The notes: generated from the sequence alone by a model not told the origin. A stretch of 40,522 nucleotides of DNA from a virus (IMGVR_UViG_3300027513_000031:1-40522), one strand, 5' to 3'. Positions 34,147 to 40,522 are shown, counted from the stretch's first letter. A program made the numbers and translations.

Positions 34147-34409
34147 GCGACTTCGCCGACTACGAACCCGAGGATGCGTGGGACGCTGACGACGACGCGA
34201 TCGACATGGCGCGCAACCTGTTGCGTCGGCTCGATGCGCTCGACAAGTCGACCAGTCGCGAGTCGGTCGAACTGCTGATTGGCGTCATCGAGCTACGTCT
34301 CGCTCAATACAACCGCCTCTATCACCAGTTGAGTGATCGTGAGCGGCTGCGCGTCGATCAGTTGGCCGAAGACCTGCCAACGCTGCGTGAGAGGGCGAGG
34401 CACGCCTGA
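34143..34409 (+). CDS. Small acidic helical protein (88 aa)
   Basis: GTG overlaps the previous stop as GTGA and the stop overlaps the endolysin start as TGATG. The N-terminus is strongly acidic (DYEPEDAWDADDDAID), then two helices (ARNLLRRLDALDKS, VIELRLAQYNRLYHQL). It is placed just before the endolysin. It could be a lysis regulator or the last virion gene. No family recognised. Confidence 0.55.
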   Translation: MSDFADYEPEDAWDADDDAIDMARNLLRRLDALDKSTSRESVELLIGVIELRLAQYNRLYHQLSDRERLRVDQLAEDLPTLRERARHA

Positions 34410-35311
34410 TGGGGACGGTGTATCTCTCTCAGCTTGCCGACTGGTGCCGTGCTGCTGGCCTCAACGTTCGGGAGATGGACGGCTGGGAGCATCGGGCCCG
34501 GTCGTCGGGCGGCTACGAGCCGGGACGGCCGTGGGCAGTAATGGTGCATCACACGGCGAGCGACACGACCGCCGAGAACGACGCCAACTACATCACCCAC
34601 AACTCACCGGACGCGCCACTCGCCAACATCCTGCTCGATCAGTCGGGCACGGTGTGGGTGTGCGCAGGCGGGGCCACAAACACGAACGGCAAGGGCAAGG
34701 CGATGGCGTTCGAGAAGGGCACTGTGCCAGCCGATTCGATGAACTCGTACGCGGTCGGTGTCGAGATGGCGAACAACGGCATCGGCGAGACGTGGCCGCA
34801 GGTTCAGATCGACGCCATGTTCACGTTGGTCAACATGCTCACCGGTCGCCTCGGGCTGTCGCCGTACGATGTCTGTTCACACCAGGAGTATGCCCCGGAT
34901 CGTAAGATCGACCCAGCCACGGCCGCTGCCGTACAGGGGCCGTGGCACCCCCGGTCGATCAACAGCAGCGGATCGTGGAGCCGTCCCGATTTGCAAGACG
35001 AAGCGGCGAGGCGGGTGGGAGTTGAGCCACCCCCAATGCCGGGTCCGACGCCGGAACCTGGCCCACCTGCACCACCCATTGGAGAGGATGACAAGAGCAT
35101 GGTCGTAGCAATCGACGAGAACGGCACCGCCTGGATCGGTGATGGGATGACTCGGTACAACCCGAGTGAGGATGACTTCAACGTCAAGGTGCTGCTCGCT
35201 GGCGACGACTGCTTCCGCCTCGTCAACACTCAGGGCGAGCGCGTTACGAGTTGGAACAACGTCCACACCGTGGGCGGCAATGTGATCGAGGCGTTGGGTC
35301 GCCGAGTGTGA
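34409..35311 (+). CDS. Endolysin, N-acetylmuramoyl-L-alanine amidase
   Basis: A 300-residue lysin. The amidase-2 domain spans about 1-180: VMVHHTAS gives the zinc His near 47/48, VGVEM carries Glu119, and CSHQEYAPDRKIDP supplies His158, Lys166 and Asp168. A Pro-rich linker (about 206-225) leads to a 75-residue C-terminal domain (VAIDENGTAWIGDGMTRYN to HTVGGNVIEALG) that is not a usual wall-binding repeat. It would cut the stem-peptide link of peptidoglycan at the end of infection. No signal peptide is visible, so it probably relies on a holin. Confidence 0.85.
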   Translation: MGTVYLSQLADWCRAAGLNVREMDGWEHRARSSGGYEPGRPWAVMVHHTASDTTAENDANYITHNSPDAPLANILLDQSGTVWVCAGGATNTNGKGKAMAFEKGTVPADSMNSYAVGVEMANNGIGETWPQVQIDAMFTLVNMLTGRLGLSPYDVCSHQEYAPDRKIDPATAAAVQGPWHPRSINSSGSWSRPDLQDEAARRVGVEPPPMPGPTPEPGPPAPPIGEDDKSMVVAIDENGTAWIGDGMTRYNPSEDDFNVKVLLAGDDCFRLVNTQGERVTSWNNVHTVGGNVIEALGRRV

Positions 35312-35491
35312 GTGTTCGCCACCGATTGGGAGAATCTCACCGTCGCTGGCGCGTTCGTGCTCGGTGCGGCGTTGGGGACGATTGCCACGATCCGTGTGAT
35401 GAGAGTCGTATTCGGCTATGTGCAACCGTGGAGGCGGAATCGGGGCGCGAAAGAACCCCCGCCGCCCGAAGGCGACGGGGGTTCTGAGTAG
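35312..35491 (+). CDS. Holin-like single-span membrane protein (59 aa)
   Basis: GTG directly after the endolysin stop. Reading FATDWENLT, then a helix about residues 10-37 rich in Ala, Gly, Val and Ile (AGAFVLGAALGTIATI), and a charged tail with Arg/Lys and PPPPEGDGGSE. One membrane span next to an endolysin gene is a common holin or lysis-accessory layout, but a single-span protein could also be an antiholin or spanin-like factor. The hairpin at 35452-35485 lies inside its 3' end, four bases before the stop. Length, position and linkage support a real gene. Confidence 0.6.
   Translation: MFATDWENLTVAGAFVLGAALGTIATIRVMRVVFGYVQPWRRNRGAKEPPPPEGDGGSE
35452..35485. terminator. Bidirectional terminator at convergent junction
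   Basis: AGAACCCCCG (35452-35461) pairs with CGGGGGTTCT (35476-35485), with an inner CGCC/GGCG stem and a CGAA loop. It separates the rightward late block from the leftward block that ends at 35498. It overlaps the 3' end of the holin-like gene, so that gene's last codons form the stem. Confidence 0.7.
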
Positions 35492-35497
35492 CGACGG

Positions 35498-35674
35498 TCA
35501 GTAGCCGTCGATTTCTGATGCCGTTCCTAGAGCGGCAACGTTGCGCCAGTTGGCCGGGTTGCATTCGTCATCGTGGCATTCGTAATAGTCGATTTGCCGA
35601 GGATGAACTTCGCCGTGGTACTCGCACAGCACCACGGATGTCAACGTTCGCCACCGTTTGGCGTCGTCGCTCAC
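35498..35674 (-). CDS. Small Cys/His-containing protein (58 aa)
   Basis: GTG overlaps the preceding stop as GTGA. The product begins MSDDAKRWRTLTSVVLCEYH and includes CEYHGEVHPR and ECHDDECNP, giving several Cys and His that could bind one zinc ion. The last part is ALGTASEIDGY. It is the final leftward gene before the convergent terminator. No family recognised. Confidence 0.55.
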   Translation of the reverse strand: MSDDAKRWRTLTSVVLCEYHGEVHPRQIDYYECHDDECNPANWRNVAALGTASEIDGY

Positions 35675-35913
35675 GGCGTGTCGTGAATCTCACGCACACT
35701 GATCTGCAATCGCTTGCGGTTGTGCTTGCCTTCCACGGTGAAGGTCGCTCGGTTGTCGTTGGTCGATGCATCGACGTTGATCAACGACAGGTCGAGCCCG
35801 CCGTGGAGCAAGCTGCCGATGACATATCCGGCGACGACGGTGACAAGCGGGTCGGGTCCTTGGTGGACGGGTTGACGGGGGACGGTGATGCTTCCTTGCA
35901 CGTCGGCGCTCAC
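35671..35913 (-). CDS. Unknown protein (80 aa)
   Basis: GTG overlaps the upstream stop as GTGA and the stop overlaps the next start. The sequence has a hydrophobic middle (VTVVAGYVIGSLLHGGLDLSLI) that could be a short membrane segment or a beta core, followed by a charged beta-rich end (TFTVEGKHNRKRLQISV). No known motif is visible. Membrane association is uncertain. Confidence 0.5.
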   Translation of the reverse strand: MSADVQGSITVPRQPVHQGPDPLVTVVAGYVIGSLLHGGLDLSLINVDASTNDNRATFTVEGKHNRKRLQISVREIHDTP

Positions 35914-36338
35914 AGTTCGACCTCGCCATCTGCCACCATCCGCAGCACCTTGGCTGCTTCCACGGCGGTTGCGTTGTCGAGGGCTTCACCGCTGCTGGGG
36001 TAGAACCCGGCCGTCTTCATCGCCCCGCCGAGGAACAGGTCGTGCGCCTCGCCGGAAGTGAGTTCGAGGTAGTCCTGAGCCAGTGAACTGATCATCACGT
36101 TGTTGATCGGTGCCAGCCCTTCCTCGATCGCCAGCGTTGCTGCCCAACCGGCGATGCAGCCGGTCGTACCGCAATGGCGAAGTGTGCCAGCGCCAATCAA
36201 CTCCCTGGTTGTGGAGACGCCGAGGGCGGGTTCGCCGTCCTCATCGAGGATGGCGTCTGCGCAGGCCCAAGCGTCGTACTTGAACCTGCCTGCTTGTTCG
36301 ATCGCATCAGCGACCTTGTGCATCCGTTCGGGATTCAT
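35910..36338 (-). CDS. Conserved-type phage protein with Cys pair (142 aa)
   Basis: A 142-residue acidic protein. GRFKYDAWACADAIL near the N-terminus and CGTTGCIAGWAATLA near residue 56 are segments that recur in small phage proteins of unknown function. The rest is helical with Asp/Glu. A strong GGAAGGAAGG ribosome binding site precedes the ATG, which also overlaps the upstream stop as ATGA. No catalytic site is visible. Confidence 0.6.
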   Translation of the reverse strand: MNPERMHKVADAIEQAGRFKYDAWACADAILDEDGEPALGVSTTRELIGAGTLRHCGTTGCIAGWAATLAIEEGLAPINNVMISSLAQDYLELTSGEAHDLFLGGAMKTAGFYPSSGEALDNATAVEAAKVLRMVADGEVEL

Positions 36339-36805
36339 GTTGTTGCCTTCCTTCCATTCTTACGGGTGATGGGTGGTGTCTCCTGTGGTTCGACAACGCT
36401 CTCGTCCCACTGGCGCACGTCGGGCAGAACCCGCGTGCCTTCCAGCTTGCGCCGACGACGCTCGGAGCGCAGCGCCGCAGCGCTGAACAGCCGAGTGCCA
36501 TCCTCGGGCACAGGCATCATGTAGCCCGGCGCGTGGCGGTAGCCGCGGGACAAGATTTCGCCGTACTTGTGGCTGATCAAGTCGTCGCGGATGCCGAGGC
36601 AGCGCAGGCATTGGTAGACGTGCAACTCGCCGAACTTCGCTGGTCGGTCGGGTTCACATTCCTGCCAGGCGTGGCCGAGTGATCGGCAGTCCAGGTAGGC
36701 GTCGGGCAGATCGCGCGCTCTCACCGATTGGGCGAGGAACGCGCGCTGCGCGGTGGTCGTCATCTTCTTGGTCGGTCGCAGCTTGGGCTGCGAGGTATCG
36801 GTCAT
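36335..36805 (-). CDS. Phage protein with CR-x-LGHAW motif (156 aa)
   Basis: ATG at 36805 behind GAAAGG and a CATCAACCC leader, giving MTDTSQPKLRPTKK. About residues 38-47 (YLDCRSLGHAW) with a later CLRCLG form a cysteine pattern seen in small actinophage proteins and may bind zinc. A basic helical part (about 110-130, RSERRRRKLEGTRV) suggests nucleic acid contact. The start overlaps the stop of the 52-residue zinc protein as ATGA. Function unknown. Confidence 0.6.
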   Translation of the reverse strand: MTDTSQPKLRPTKKMTTTAQRAFLAQSVRARDLPDAYLDCRSLGHAWQECEPDRPAKFGELHVYQCLRCLGIRDDLISHKYGEILSRGYRHAPGYMMPVPEDGTRLFSAAALRSERRRRKLEGTRVLPDVRQWDESVVEPQETPPITRKNGRKATT

Positions 36806-36960
36806 GACTTGCCTTTCGTTGATGGGTTGATGCGGTACAGCCCCGGACATGAGGCTTCGTGATTCTTGATGGCCTGCTCCAACGTCACCTTGCGCTGACC
36901 TTTCGGCTTGCGGGTGACGCCTTTGCAATGGGGACACAGGTGACTAGTTGGCTTCGGCAT
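36802..36960 (-). CDS. 52-residue zinc-finger protein
   Basis: MPKPTSHLCPHCKGVTRKPK begins a basic protein with CPHC and a later HEASC, a C2HC-type zinc site. AAAGGAACGCG lies just upstream of the ATG. The first 17 bases overlap the previous gene, and the stop overlaps the next ATG as ATGA. Its C-terminus reads through the leader motif (INPSTKGK). Short and unknown, but the overlaps and the Cys/His spacing support it. Confidence 0.6.
   Translation of the reverse strand: MPKPTSHLCPHCKGVTRKPKGQRKVTLEQAIKNHEASCPGLYRINPSTKGKS
36824..36832 (-). promoter_or_regulatory. Conserved leader motif CATCAACCC
   Basis: Exact copy on the minus strand, followed by ATCAACGAAAGGCAAG and the ATG at 36805. It lies within the 3' coding end of the upstream zinc protein, so it is not only a spacer. 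Confidence 0.45.
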
Positions 36961-37132
36961 CGCGTTCCTTTCGTGCTGCGAACCGAGCCAGCCATTCGTC
37001 GGCTGCCTTGTCGGCTTCGCAGTCGCACTCGGGGAGTTCGATGTCGGTTGGGTTGCCGCTGTTCCACTTACGACGCACCTTGAATGGCGTGTCGCAGACG
37101 GGGCAGCGGCTAGTCGATTGCCGGTTCGTCAT
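36944..37132 (-). CDS. 62-residue zinc-ribbon protein
   Basis: CPVC (about residue 10) and CDC (about residue 36) frame a basic stretch (KVRRKWNSGNP), a plausible zinc ribbon. The C-terminal half is an acidic/basic helix (DKAADEWLARFAARKERDAE). The ATG lies inside the end of the upstream C2H2 gene (23-base overlap). Unknown function, one of a cluster of small zinc proteins. Confidence 0.6.
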   Translation of the reverse strand: MTNRQSTSRCPVCDTPFKVRRKWNSGNPTDIELPECDCEADKAADEWLARFAARKERDAEAN

Positions 37133-37559
37133 ACCCTGCGTCCTTCATCATTTGAACCATCGTGTCGTAGCGAGCCGCCTTCACGCGGTTGGTCTCGACC
37201 TGCAAACGCAGGCCCTCTGTTTCGATGGCGTGCTCATCCACGATGTGCTTCATCGCCGTGTACTCGTCGTCGAACGACGCGAGTTTGTTGACGAGTTCCT
37301 GCGTCATGTCGAGCAGCGCCAGCGCCGCTTCGAGTACCTCGTTGGCGACAGCCGCCGAACGCGGTCGCTGTGTTGCGCGACGGCGTTGAGCGGCTTGACC
37401 AACGTGGGTCTTGTAATGCGACGGGATCGAATCCTTGTTGATGGATGCGAACTTGCAGCCCGGCCACTTGCAGCCGTACAAGAATGACTCGTCCGACATG
37501 TGGTGCAGGTTGGTCGTCTCCGTCAACCGTTCGGTCCTGATGATGATGGGATCGCTCAT
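37110..37559 (-). CDS. C2H2 zinc-finger protein with coiled coil (149 aa)
   Basis: Residues about 30-52 read CKWPGCKF then SIPSHYKTH, a classical C-x4-C...H-x3-H finger as in TFIIIA-type DNA-binding proteins, rare in phages. A basic region (QRRRATQRPRS) and a long helical coil (about 75-135, for example ALLDMTQELVNKLASFDDEY) follow, suggesting a dimer. It may be a DNA-binding regulator. Starts ATGA-overlapped with the previous stop. Target unknown. Confidence 0.65.
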   Translation of the reverse strand: MSDPIIIRTERLTETTNLHHMSDESFLYGCKWPGCKFASINKDSIPSHYKTHVGQAAQRRRATQRPRSAAVANEVLEAALALLDMTQELVNKLASFDDEYTAMKHIVDEHAIETEGLRLQVETNRVKAARYDTMVQMMKDAGYDEPAID

Positions 37560-37651
37560 GACACTTGCCCCGATGTCCAGAGGATGAGCAGCACGATCCC
37601 CGCGCCGACCCACATGCCGATCACGAAGCCTGATTCGAAGTCGCGGTTCAT
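37556..37651 (-). CDS. 31-residue single-span membrane peptide
   Basis: MNRDFESGFVIGMWVGAGIV continues as LLILWTSGQVS: a polar start, one hydrophobic helix with Gly and Trp, and a short polar end. Both ends overlap neighbours as ATGA, the main evidence for a gene of this size. It is similar in style, not in clear sequence, to the tiny membrane peptides at 2842-3038. Function unknown. Confidence 0.55.
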   Translation of the reverse strand: MNRDFESGFVIGMWVGAGIVLLILWTSGQVS

Positions 37652-37869
37652 CCCGTCACCCGCAGTTTCGCGTCGTCGAGTTGACGGGCCTTGCGCGAGA
37701 TGCGCGAGCACGCTTCGATTTCCTGAATCGTGGACTCGCGTTCGACATCGTTGTTGGGGTCGATCCGCCGCAACTTCTTCATCAGCGATTGCCGATGAAT
37801 GTCGATGCCTTTGGCGGTGACCGTCAACTCGAAGTCGGTCAACGGTAGGTAGTTGGTTACGTCACTCAT
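37648..37869 (-). CDS. Small helical protein (73 aa)
   Basis: ATGA overlaps at both ends. Short strands (LTDFELTVTAKG) lead into a long charged helix (SLMKKLRRIDPNNDVERES, then IEACSRISRKARQL). The start MSDVTNYLPL is unambiguous, with an AGGAAAG ribosome binding site. No motif points to a function. Confidence 0.6.
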   Translation of the reverse strand: MSDVTNYLPLTDFELTVTAKGIDIHRQSLMKKLRRIDPNNDVERESTIQEIEACSRISRKARQLDDAKLRVTG

Positions 37870-38393
37870 GTCTTTCCTCCTTCCTCGGGGTAGGGGTACA
37901 GGAAGTCGAGTTCCTCACGGAACTTGCTGATTTCGTCTTCGATCGCTTCCTTGAACTTCTCGTTCGCGGTCGCGCTGTCGAAGGGACTGCTGGCGCAGAA
38001 CATCGACGTGGCGTCGACGCCTTCAGGGATGTAGCGCTTGCTGACGACATCCATCGCGACGTTGAGGTCGACACGCGATGGATGCACCATTCCGCCACGC
38101 CATCCACCTGCGGTCGCCAGCGATGCGAGTTGCGCGCAACGCGCCTGACCATCCGTGTCCGGCCCCTTGACGTTCATGATGATGCACTCTTTGAGCGCCG
38201 CCAGGTCGGACGGAATCCAGTCGTACAGTTCGGCTTTGAGTTCGTCGAGGATGTCGTGAACGCTGGACTCGGTTTCGGGTTGAGCAGCGAAGTGAGCCAA
38301 CTCCGCTGCAACAACGACGGGTATCTGCTGGTCGAACATCGCACGCGCGAGCGACAGATACACACTGATGTAGGTCTCGGGTTCGAGAGCCAT
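37866..38393 (-). CDS. Unknown protein (175 aa)
   Basis: ATG at 38393 behind AGAGGAAG and a CATCAACCC leader. The protein is mixed alpha/beta: a helical start (TYISVYLSLARAMFDQ), then SVHDILDELKAELYDWIPSDL, and an acidic end (EISKFREELDFLYPYPEE). No nuclease, ATPase or membrane motif. It follows the palindrome that closes the AAA+ gene, so it likely starts a new translational unit of the same transcript. Confidence 0.6.
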   Translation of the reverse strand: MALEPETYISVYLSLARAMFDQQIPVVVAAELAHFAAQPETESSVHDILDELKAELYDWIPSDLAALKECIIMNVKGPDTDGQARCAQLASLATAGGWRGGMVHPSRVDLNVAMDVVSKRYIPEGVDATSMFCASSPFDSATANEKFKEAIEDEISKFREELDFLYPYPEEGGKT

Positions 38394-38412
38394 TGGTCTT
38401 CCTCTTTCTGTT

Positions 38413-38421
38413 GGGTTGATG
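38413..38421 (-). promoter_or_regulatory. Conserved leader motif CATCAACCC
   Basis: Exact copy on the minus strand. It shares its last plus-strand base with the 34-bp palindrome and is followed by AACAGAAAGAGGAAG before the ATG at 38393. Confidence 0.5.
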
Positions 38422-38454
38422 CAGCCCCCAGCCCCGATCGGGGCTGGGGGCTGC
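38421..38454. repeat. 34-bp perfect palindrome
   Basis: The two 17-base arms are GCAGCCCCCAGCCCCGA and its exact reverse complement, with no spacer. The central 14 bases are the dispersed GCCCCGATCGGGGC core. It begins six bases beyond the stop of the AAA+ gene and abuts the leader of the next gene. As RNA it would form a very stable hairpin. No U tract is present. Confidence 0.85.
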
Positions 38455-38460
38455 GGGGTA

Positions 38461-39996
38461 TCAGTTGGTGGTGATGTTGCCCGTCACCGGCTTGCCGGTT
38501 TCGGTCTCCAACTCCACCGTGGCGTTGTTGATGCGATGCTCGACGACGCTGTCGGCCATCTCGCGGACCATGTCGTAGTCGGTCGCATCGTTGACCGCCA
38601 CGCCAGCGTCGAGTTCGGTGCGAACCGCCTCGCGCATGATGTCTTCGACCGTGACCTTCTCGGGCTTGCGGGCAGCGGCACCCTGCTGCAACTCCCACTG
38701 ACGGCGCAACAGCTTGGCTCCGGTCATCAGGTCGTCGGTCGTGACGACGATGTTGTCGGCGGAATGGGTGCGGGCGATCACGGAACGGATCACCTTCGAG
38801 ATGCCACCGACGATCCATGCTGGGGTGTAGCCCTCGTTGGCTTCGAACGCCGCTTCCCAATGGATGTCGTCGGCCAGCTTCTCCTTCAAGCGCTGCTTGA
38901 TCAGACGCGTGAACGCATCCAAGTCGGGCAAGCCGACTTCGATGAAGTCATCGACACGACCCTGACGCAGGAACGCATCGTCGACCATCTCGGGGAAGTT
39001 GGTGGTCATCACGATCAGGATGCGATCGGACTTGCTGATCGAACCATCGAGGTTCTCCAACGCCAGCGACCGGTCGTGCGTCGCCATCTTCTCGATGTCT
39101 TCCATGAACAACCCGACGATCGAATCCTTCGTCATGTAGTTGCGGGCGATCGCCAATCCCCTCGCCATGTCCCTCGCCGTACCACCTGACGGGCAGATGA
39201 CCACGGTGTAGCCCATCTCGAACATGATCGACTGAGATGTCTTGCCGAGCAGCGTCTTGCCGGTTCCCGGCTTGCCCACCAACAGCACGCAGCGCTTCGG
39301 GTTCTCGCCAGCCTTGATGTTCTCATCAAGATCGACGATCGACGAAATGCACGCCACGTTGACGGCGTCGGACAGGTCGCGGTTGAACACGACCTGACTG
39401 CGATCGAAGCCAGCCACGTTGACGAACTGATAGTCCGACGTGATGACCTGACCCCGGTAGATCGAACGCTGTTCGAGTTCCTCACGGATGTAGGAGAACA
39501 GCCCGTTGATCGCAGCCTGGCGGTTGCGCTTGAACCGGAAGATGATCGAGCCGGTGCCGTCGTTGTTCCTGTCGGCCTTGCACATGCCATCGAGTCCGGG
39601 GATCGTCATCCAACCGCTGGGGATCGTCTCGTAACGCATGATCCCGTCCCGGTCGAAGCCGGTCTCGACGACCTGTTCCTCGGGGACCTTGAACGGCCCC
39701 ACCTTCAACGAGCGGGCGACACCCATGTCGCAGCGACGCAACACGCGGGTCATGCACACGGCGACATCGTTGTAGCCGTACACGAGTACCTCGGATTGCT
39801 CGACGTACTCGCGCATCGCCCGCTCGCTGTTGGCGTAATCCTCGACCGAAGCCTCGGTGTCGTCGGCGAAGTGCCCCGGTGCCTTGTACTGGTGCTCCCC
39901 AGGGATGAACACGATGGGCATCGCGTTGTCGGGGATCGCTCCGACCTTCTTGACGAGGTCGCGGAACGAGATGGGTGAGAGTTCCTTGCTTGCCAT
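38461..39996 (-). CDS. AAA+ ATPase, BCS1/CDC48-like
   Basis: A 511-residue protein. About residues 1-225 form an N-terminal domain of unknown fold. The AAA+ module follows: Walker A GKPGTGKT (241-248), Walker B-like GLFMED (295-300), sensor-1 MTTNFPE with Asn333, and FLRQGRVDDFIEVGLPD with the arginine finger near 344/347. The order ED instead of DE in Walker B and the LRQGRVD box resemble BCS1-type ATPases rather than ClpX or replication loaders. It probably forms a hexamer that remodels a protein substrate. The ATG at 39996 follows AAAGG; an ATG six codons earlier is an alternative. Confidence 0.8.
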   Translation of the reverse strand: MASKELSPISFRDLVKKVGAIPDNAMPIVFIPGEHQYKAPGHFADDTEASVEDYANSERAMREYVEQSEVLVYGYNDVAVCMTRVLRRCDMGVARSLKVGPFKVPEEQVVETGFDRDGIMRYETIPSGWMTIPGLDGMCKADRNNDGTGSIIFRFKRNRQAAINGLFSYIREELEQRSIYRGQVITSDYQFVNVAGFDRSQVVFNRDLSDAVNVACISSIVDLDENIKAGENPKRCVLLVGKPGTGKTLLGKTSQSIMFEMGYTVVICPSGGTARDMARGLAIARNYMTKDSIVGLFMEDIEKMATHDRSLALENLDGSISKSDRILIVMTTNFPEMVDDAFLRQGRVDDFIEVGLPDLDAFTRLIKQRLKEKLADDIHWEAAFEANEGYTPAWIVGGISKVIRSVIARTHSADNIVVTTDDLMTGAKLLRRQWELQQGAAARKPEKVTVEDIMREAVRTELDAGVAVNDATDYDMVREMADSVVEHRINNATVELETETGKPVTGNITTN

Positions 39997-40018
39997 TTCG
40001 GTAACGCCTTTCATTTGT

Positions 40019-40027
40019 GGGTTGTGG
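40019..40027 (-). promoter_or_regulatory. Degenerate leader motif
   Basis: On the minus strand CCACAACCC, matching the leader at seven of nine positions, followed by ACAAATGAAAGG before the AAA+ gene start. Same form as the leader of the 226-546 gene. Confidence 0.35.
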
Positions 40028-40051
40028 ATTGCGGGGTGGGTGTGAGATGAG

Positions 40052-40073
40052 GTCAGCCCCGATCGGGGCTGAC
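40052..40073. repeat. 22-bp perfect palindrome
   Basis: GTCAGCCCCGA with its exact reverse complement, containing the family core GCCCCGATCGGGGC. It lies two bases beyond the stop of the 40076-40399 gene and before the leader of the AAA+ gene, the same arrangement as at 38421-38454. Confidence 0.8.
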
Positions 40074-40075
40074 GT

Positions 40076-40399
40076 TCATTTGGGGTCATCGCCGAGCATG
40101 TTGAGCGGGATGGTGATGGTTCCGAGCAACTGATCGGTCTCCGGGTTGGGGAGGTCTTGTGTCGTGGCATGACACCGAATCTCCAATCCGCTCAGGTCGC
40201 CGTTGGGGACGAGGTAGATGAGTACGTTCGACGTTGATCGGTCGGGGAACACTTCCCAACCGATCAACGCCAGCCGCGCGTCGGACCACGGCATGTACGT
40301 GATCCGATTGACCGGATCGCGATACGCAGTGATGGCGAGCAGCTTGGGATCATCCAACTCGTCCCACGGTCGGGGCTTGCGCCCTCTTGGTGCTGTCAC
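40076..40399 (-). CDS. Unknown protein (107 aa)
   Basis: GTG at 40399 is chosen because AGAAAGGA lies six bases upstream. An ATG two codons earlier (40405) would sit directly against that site. The protein starts with a basic stretch (RGRKPRPW), then beta-rich sequence (LIGWEVFPDRSTSNVLIYLV) and ends PLNMLGDDPK. No motif is recognised. It precedes the AAA+ gene in the leftward operon and could be a partner, which is only a guess from position. Confidence 0.55.
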   Translation of the reverse strand: MTAPRGRKPRPWDELDDPKLLAITAYRDPVNRITYMPWSDARLALIGWEVFPDRSTSNVLIYLVPNGDLSGLEIRCHATTQDLPNPETDQLLGTITIPLNMLGDDPK

Positions 40400-40414
40400 T
40401 TGCATTCCTTTCTG

Positions 40415-40522
40415 TTAGTGGAGGATGTTCGCCTTGCGGACGCGGTCGTTGTACTTCTTCGCCTCGTCCTGACGCTTGCGATGGAAGAACGTGCCGTCGT
40501 TGCGTTCGGTCGTCAGCTTCGG
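40415..40522 (-). CDS. Partial gene at right edge
   Basis: The reading frame is open from the right edge and ends in TAA at 40415-40417. The visible 35 residues, KLTTERNDGTFFHRKRQDEA then KKYNDRVRKANILH, are very basic and helical. The start lies outside the window, so neither length nor function can be given. It reads leftward into the 40399 gene with a short gap. Confidence 0.5.
   Translation of the reverse strand, partial: PKLTTERNDGTFFHRKRQDEAKKYNDRVRKANILH

Noticed and set aside
1-40522. Circular closure: the right-edge partial gene continuing at the left edge
   Set aside because: Joining the ends gives a frame that runs through the palindromes with no credible start, and no terminal overlap between the two edges is seen.
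1-40522. Integrase, immunity repressor or partition genes
   Set aside because: None found. The RHH protein at 6278-6469 is the only small classical regulator, so lysogeny cannot be claimed from this window.

Overview
The window is one continuous stretch of a tailed double-stranded DNA phage genome (or integrated/plasmid-borne form; no integrase is visible). Base composition is GC-rich throughout, GTG starts are frequent, genes overlap as ATGA, GTGA or TGATG almost everywhere, and proteins such as the RepA-like primase-helicase, the collagen-like tail protein and the small zinc proteins resemble those of actinobacterial phages. An actinobacterial host is therefore likely but is an inference. 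There is a complete virion module with no recognisable tape-measure, tail-tube or tail-sheath gene, but with a head-tail adaptor, a P22 gp10-like tail-hub candidate and a very large internal-virion-type protein. A short-tailed (podovirus-like) particle is the best reading.

Layout. Positions 1-6681 are a leftward block for replication and recombination. In transcription order it holds a small membrane protein, a ribbon-helix-helix protein, a RuvC-like resolvase, two small proteins, a RecB/Cas4-like exonuclease, an SSB-like protein with an acidic tail, and a run of tiny zinc-binding and single-span membrane proteins. It ends with a primase/polymerase-helicase, a striking repeat array flanked by two perfect DnaA boxes (563-768, probable replication origin), and one more zinc protein. 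Positions 6735-35491 are the rightward late block: small terminase, collagen-like and fibre/tail appendage proteins, large terminase, portal, scaffold, capsid, adaptor, tail hub, tail collar protein, a set of internal virion candidates including a 2479-residue protein, endolysin and a holin-like peptide. A strong hairpin at 35452-35485 closes it. Positions 35498-40522 are a second leftward block of mostly unknown small proteins plus a BCS1/CDC48-like AAA+ ATPase, cut off at the right edge.

How it works together. The leftward genes would copy and process the genome: an origin with iterons, a replication initiator/helicase with primase, SSB, exonuclease and resolvase. The rightward genes package it, build the particle and lyse the cell. 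The leftward blocks share an intercistronic design: a GC-rich palindrome or hairpin, then a CATCAACCC-like leader, then an AAAGGAAG-type ribosome binding site. The most interesting items are the origin array, this palindrome/leader cassette (including a perfect 34-bp palindrome), the placement of the whole fibre block between small and large terminase, the giant virion protein with an embedded winged-helix-like segment, and the many tiny membrane and zinc proteins.
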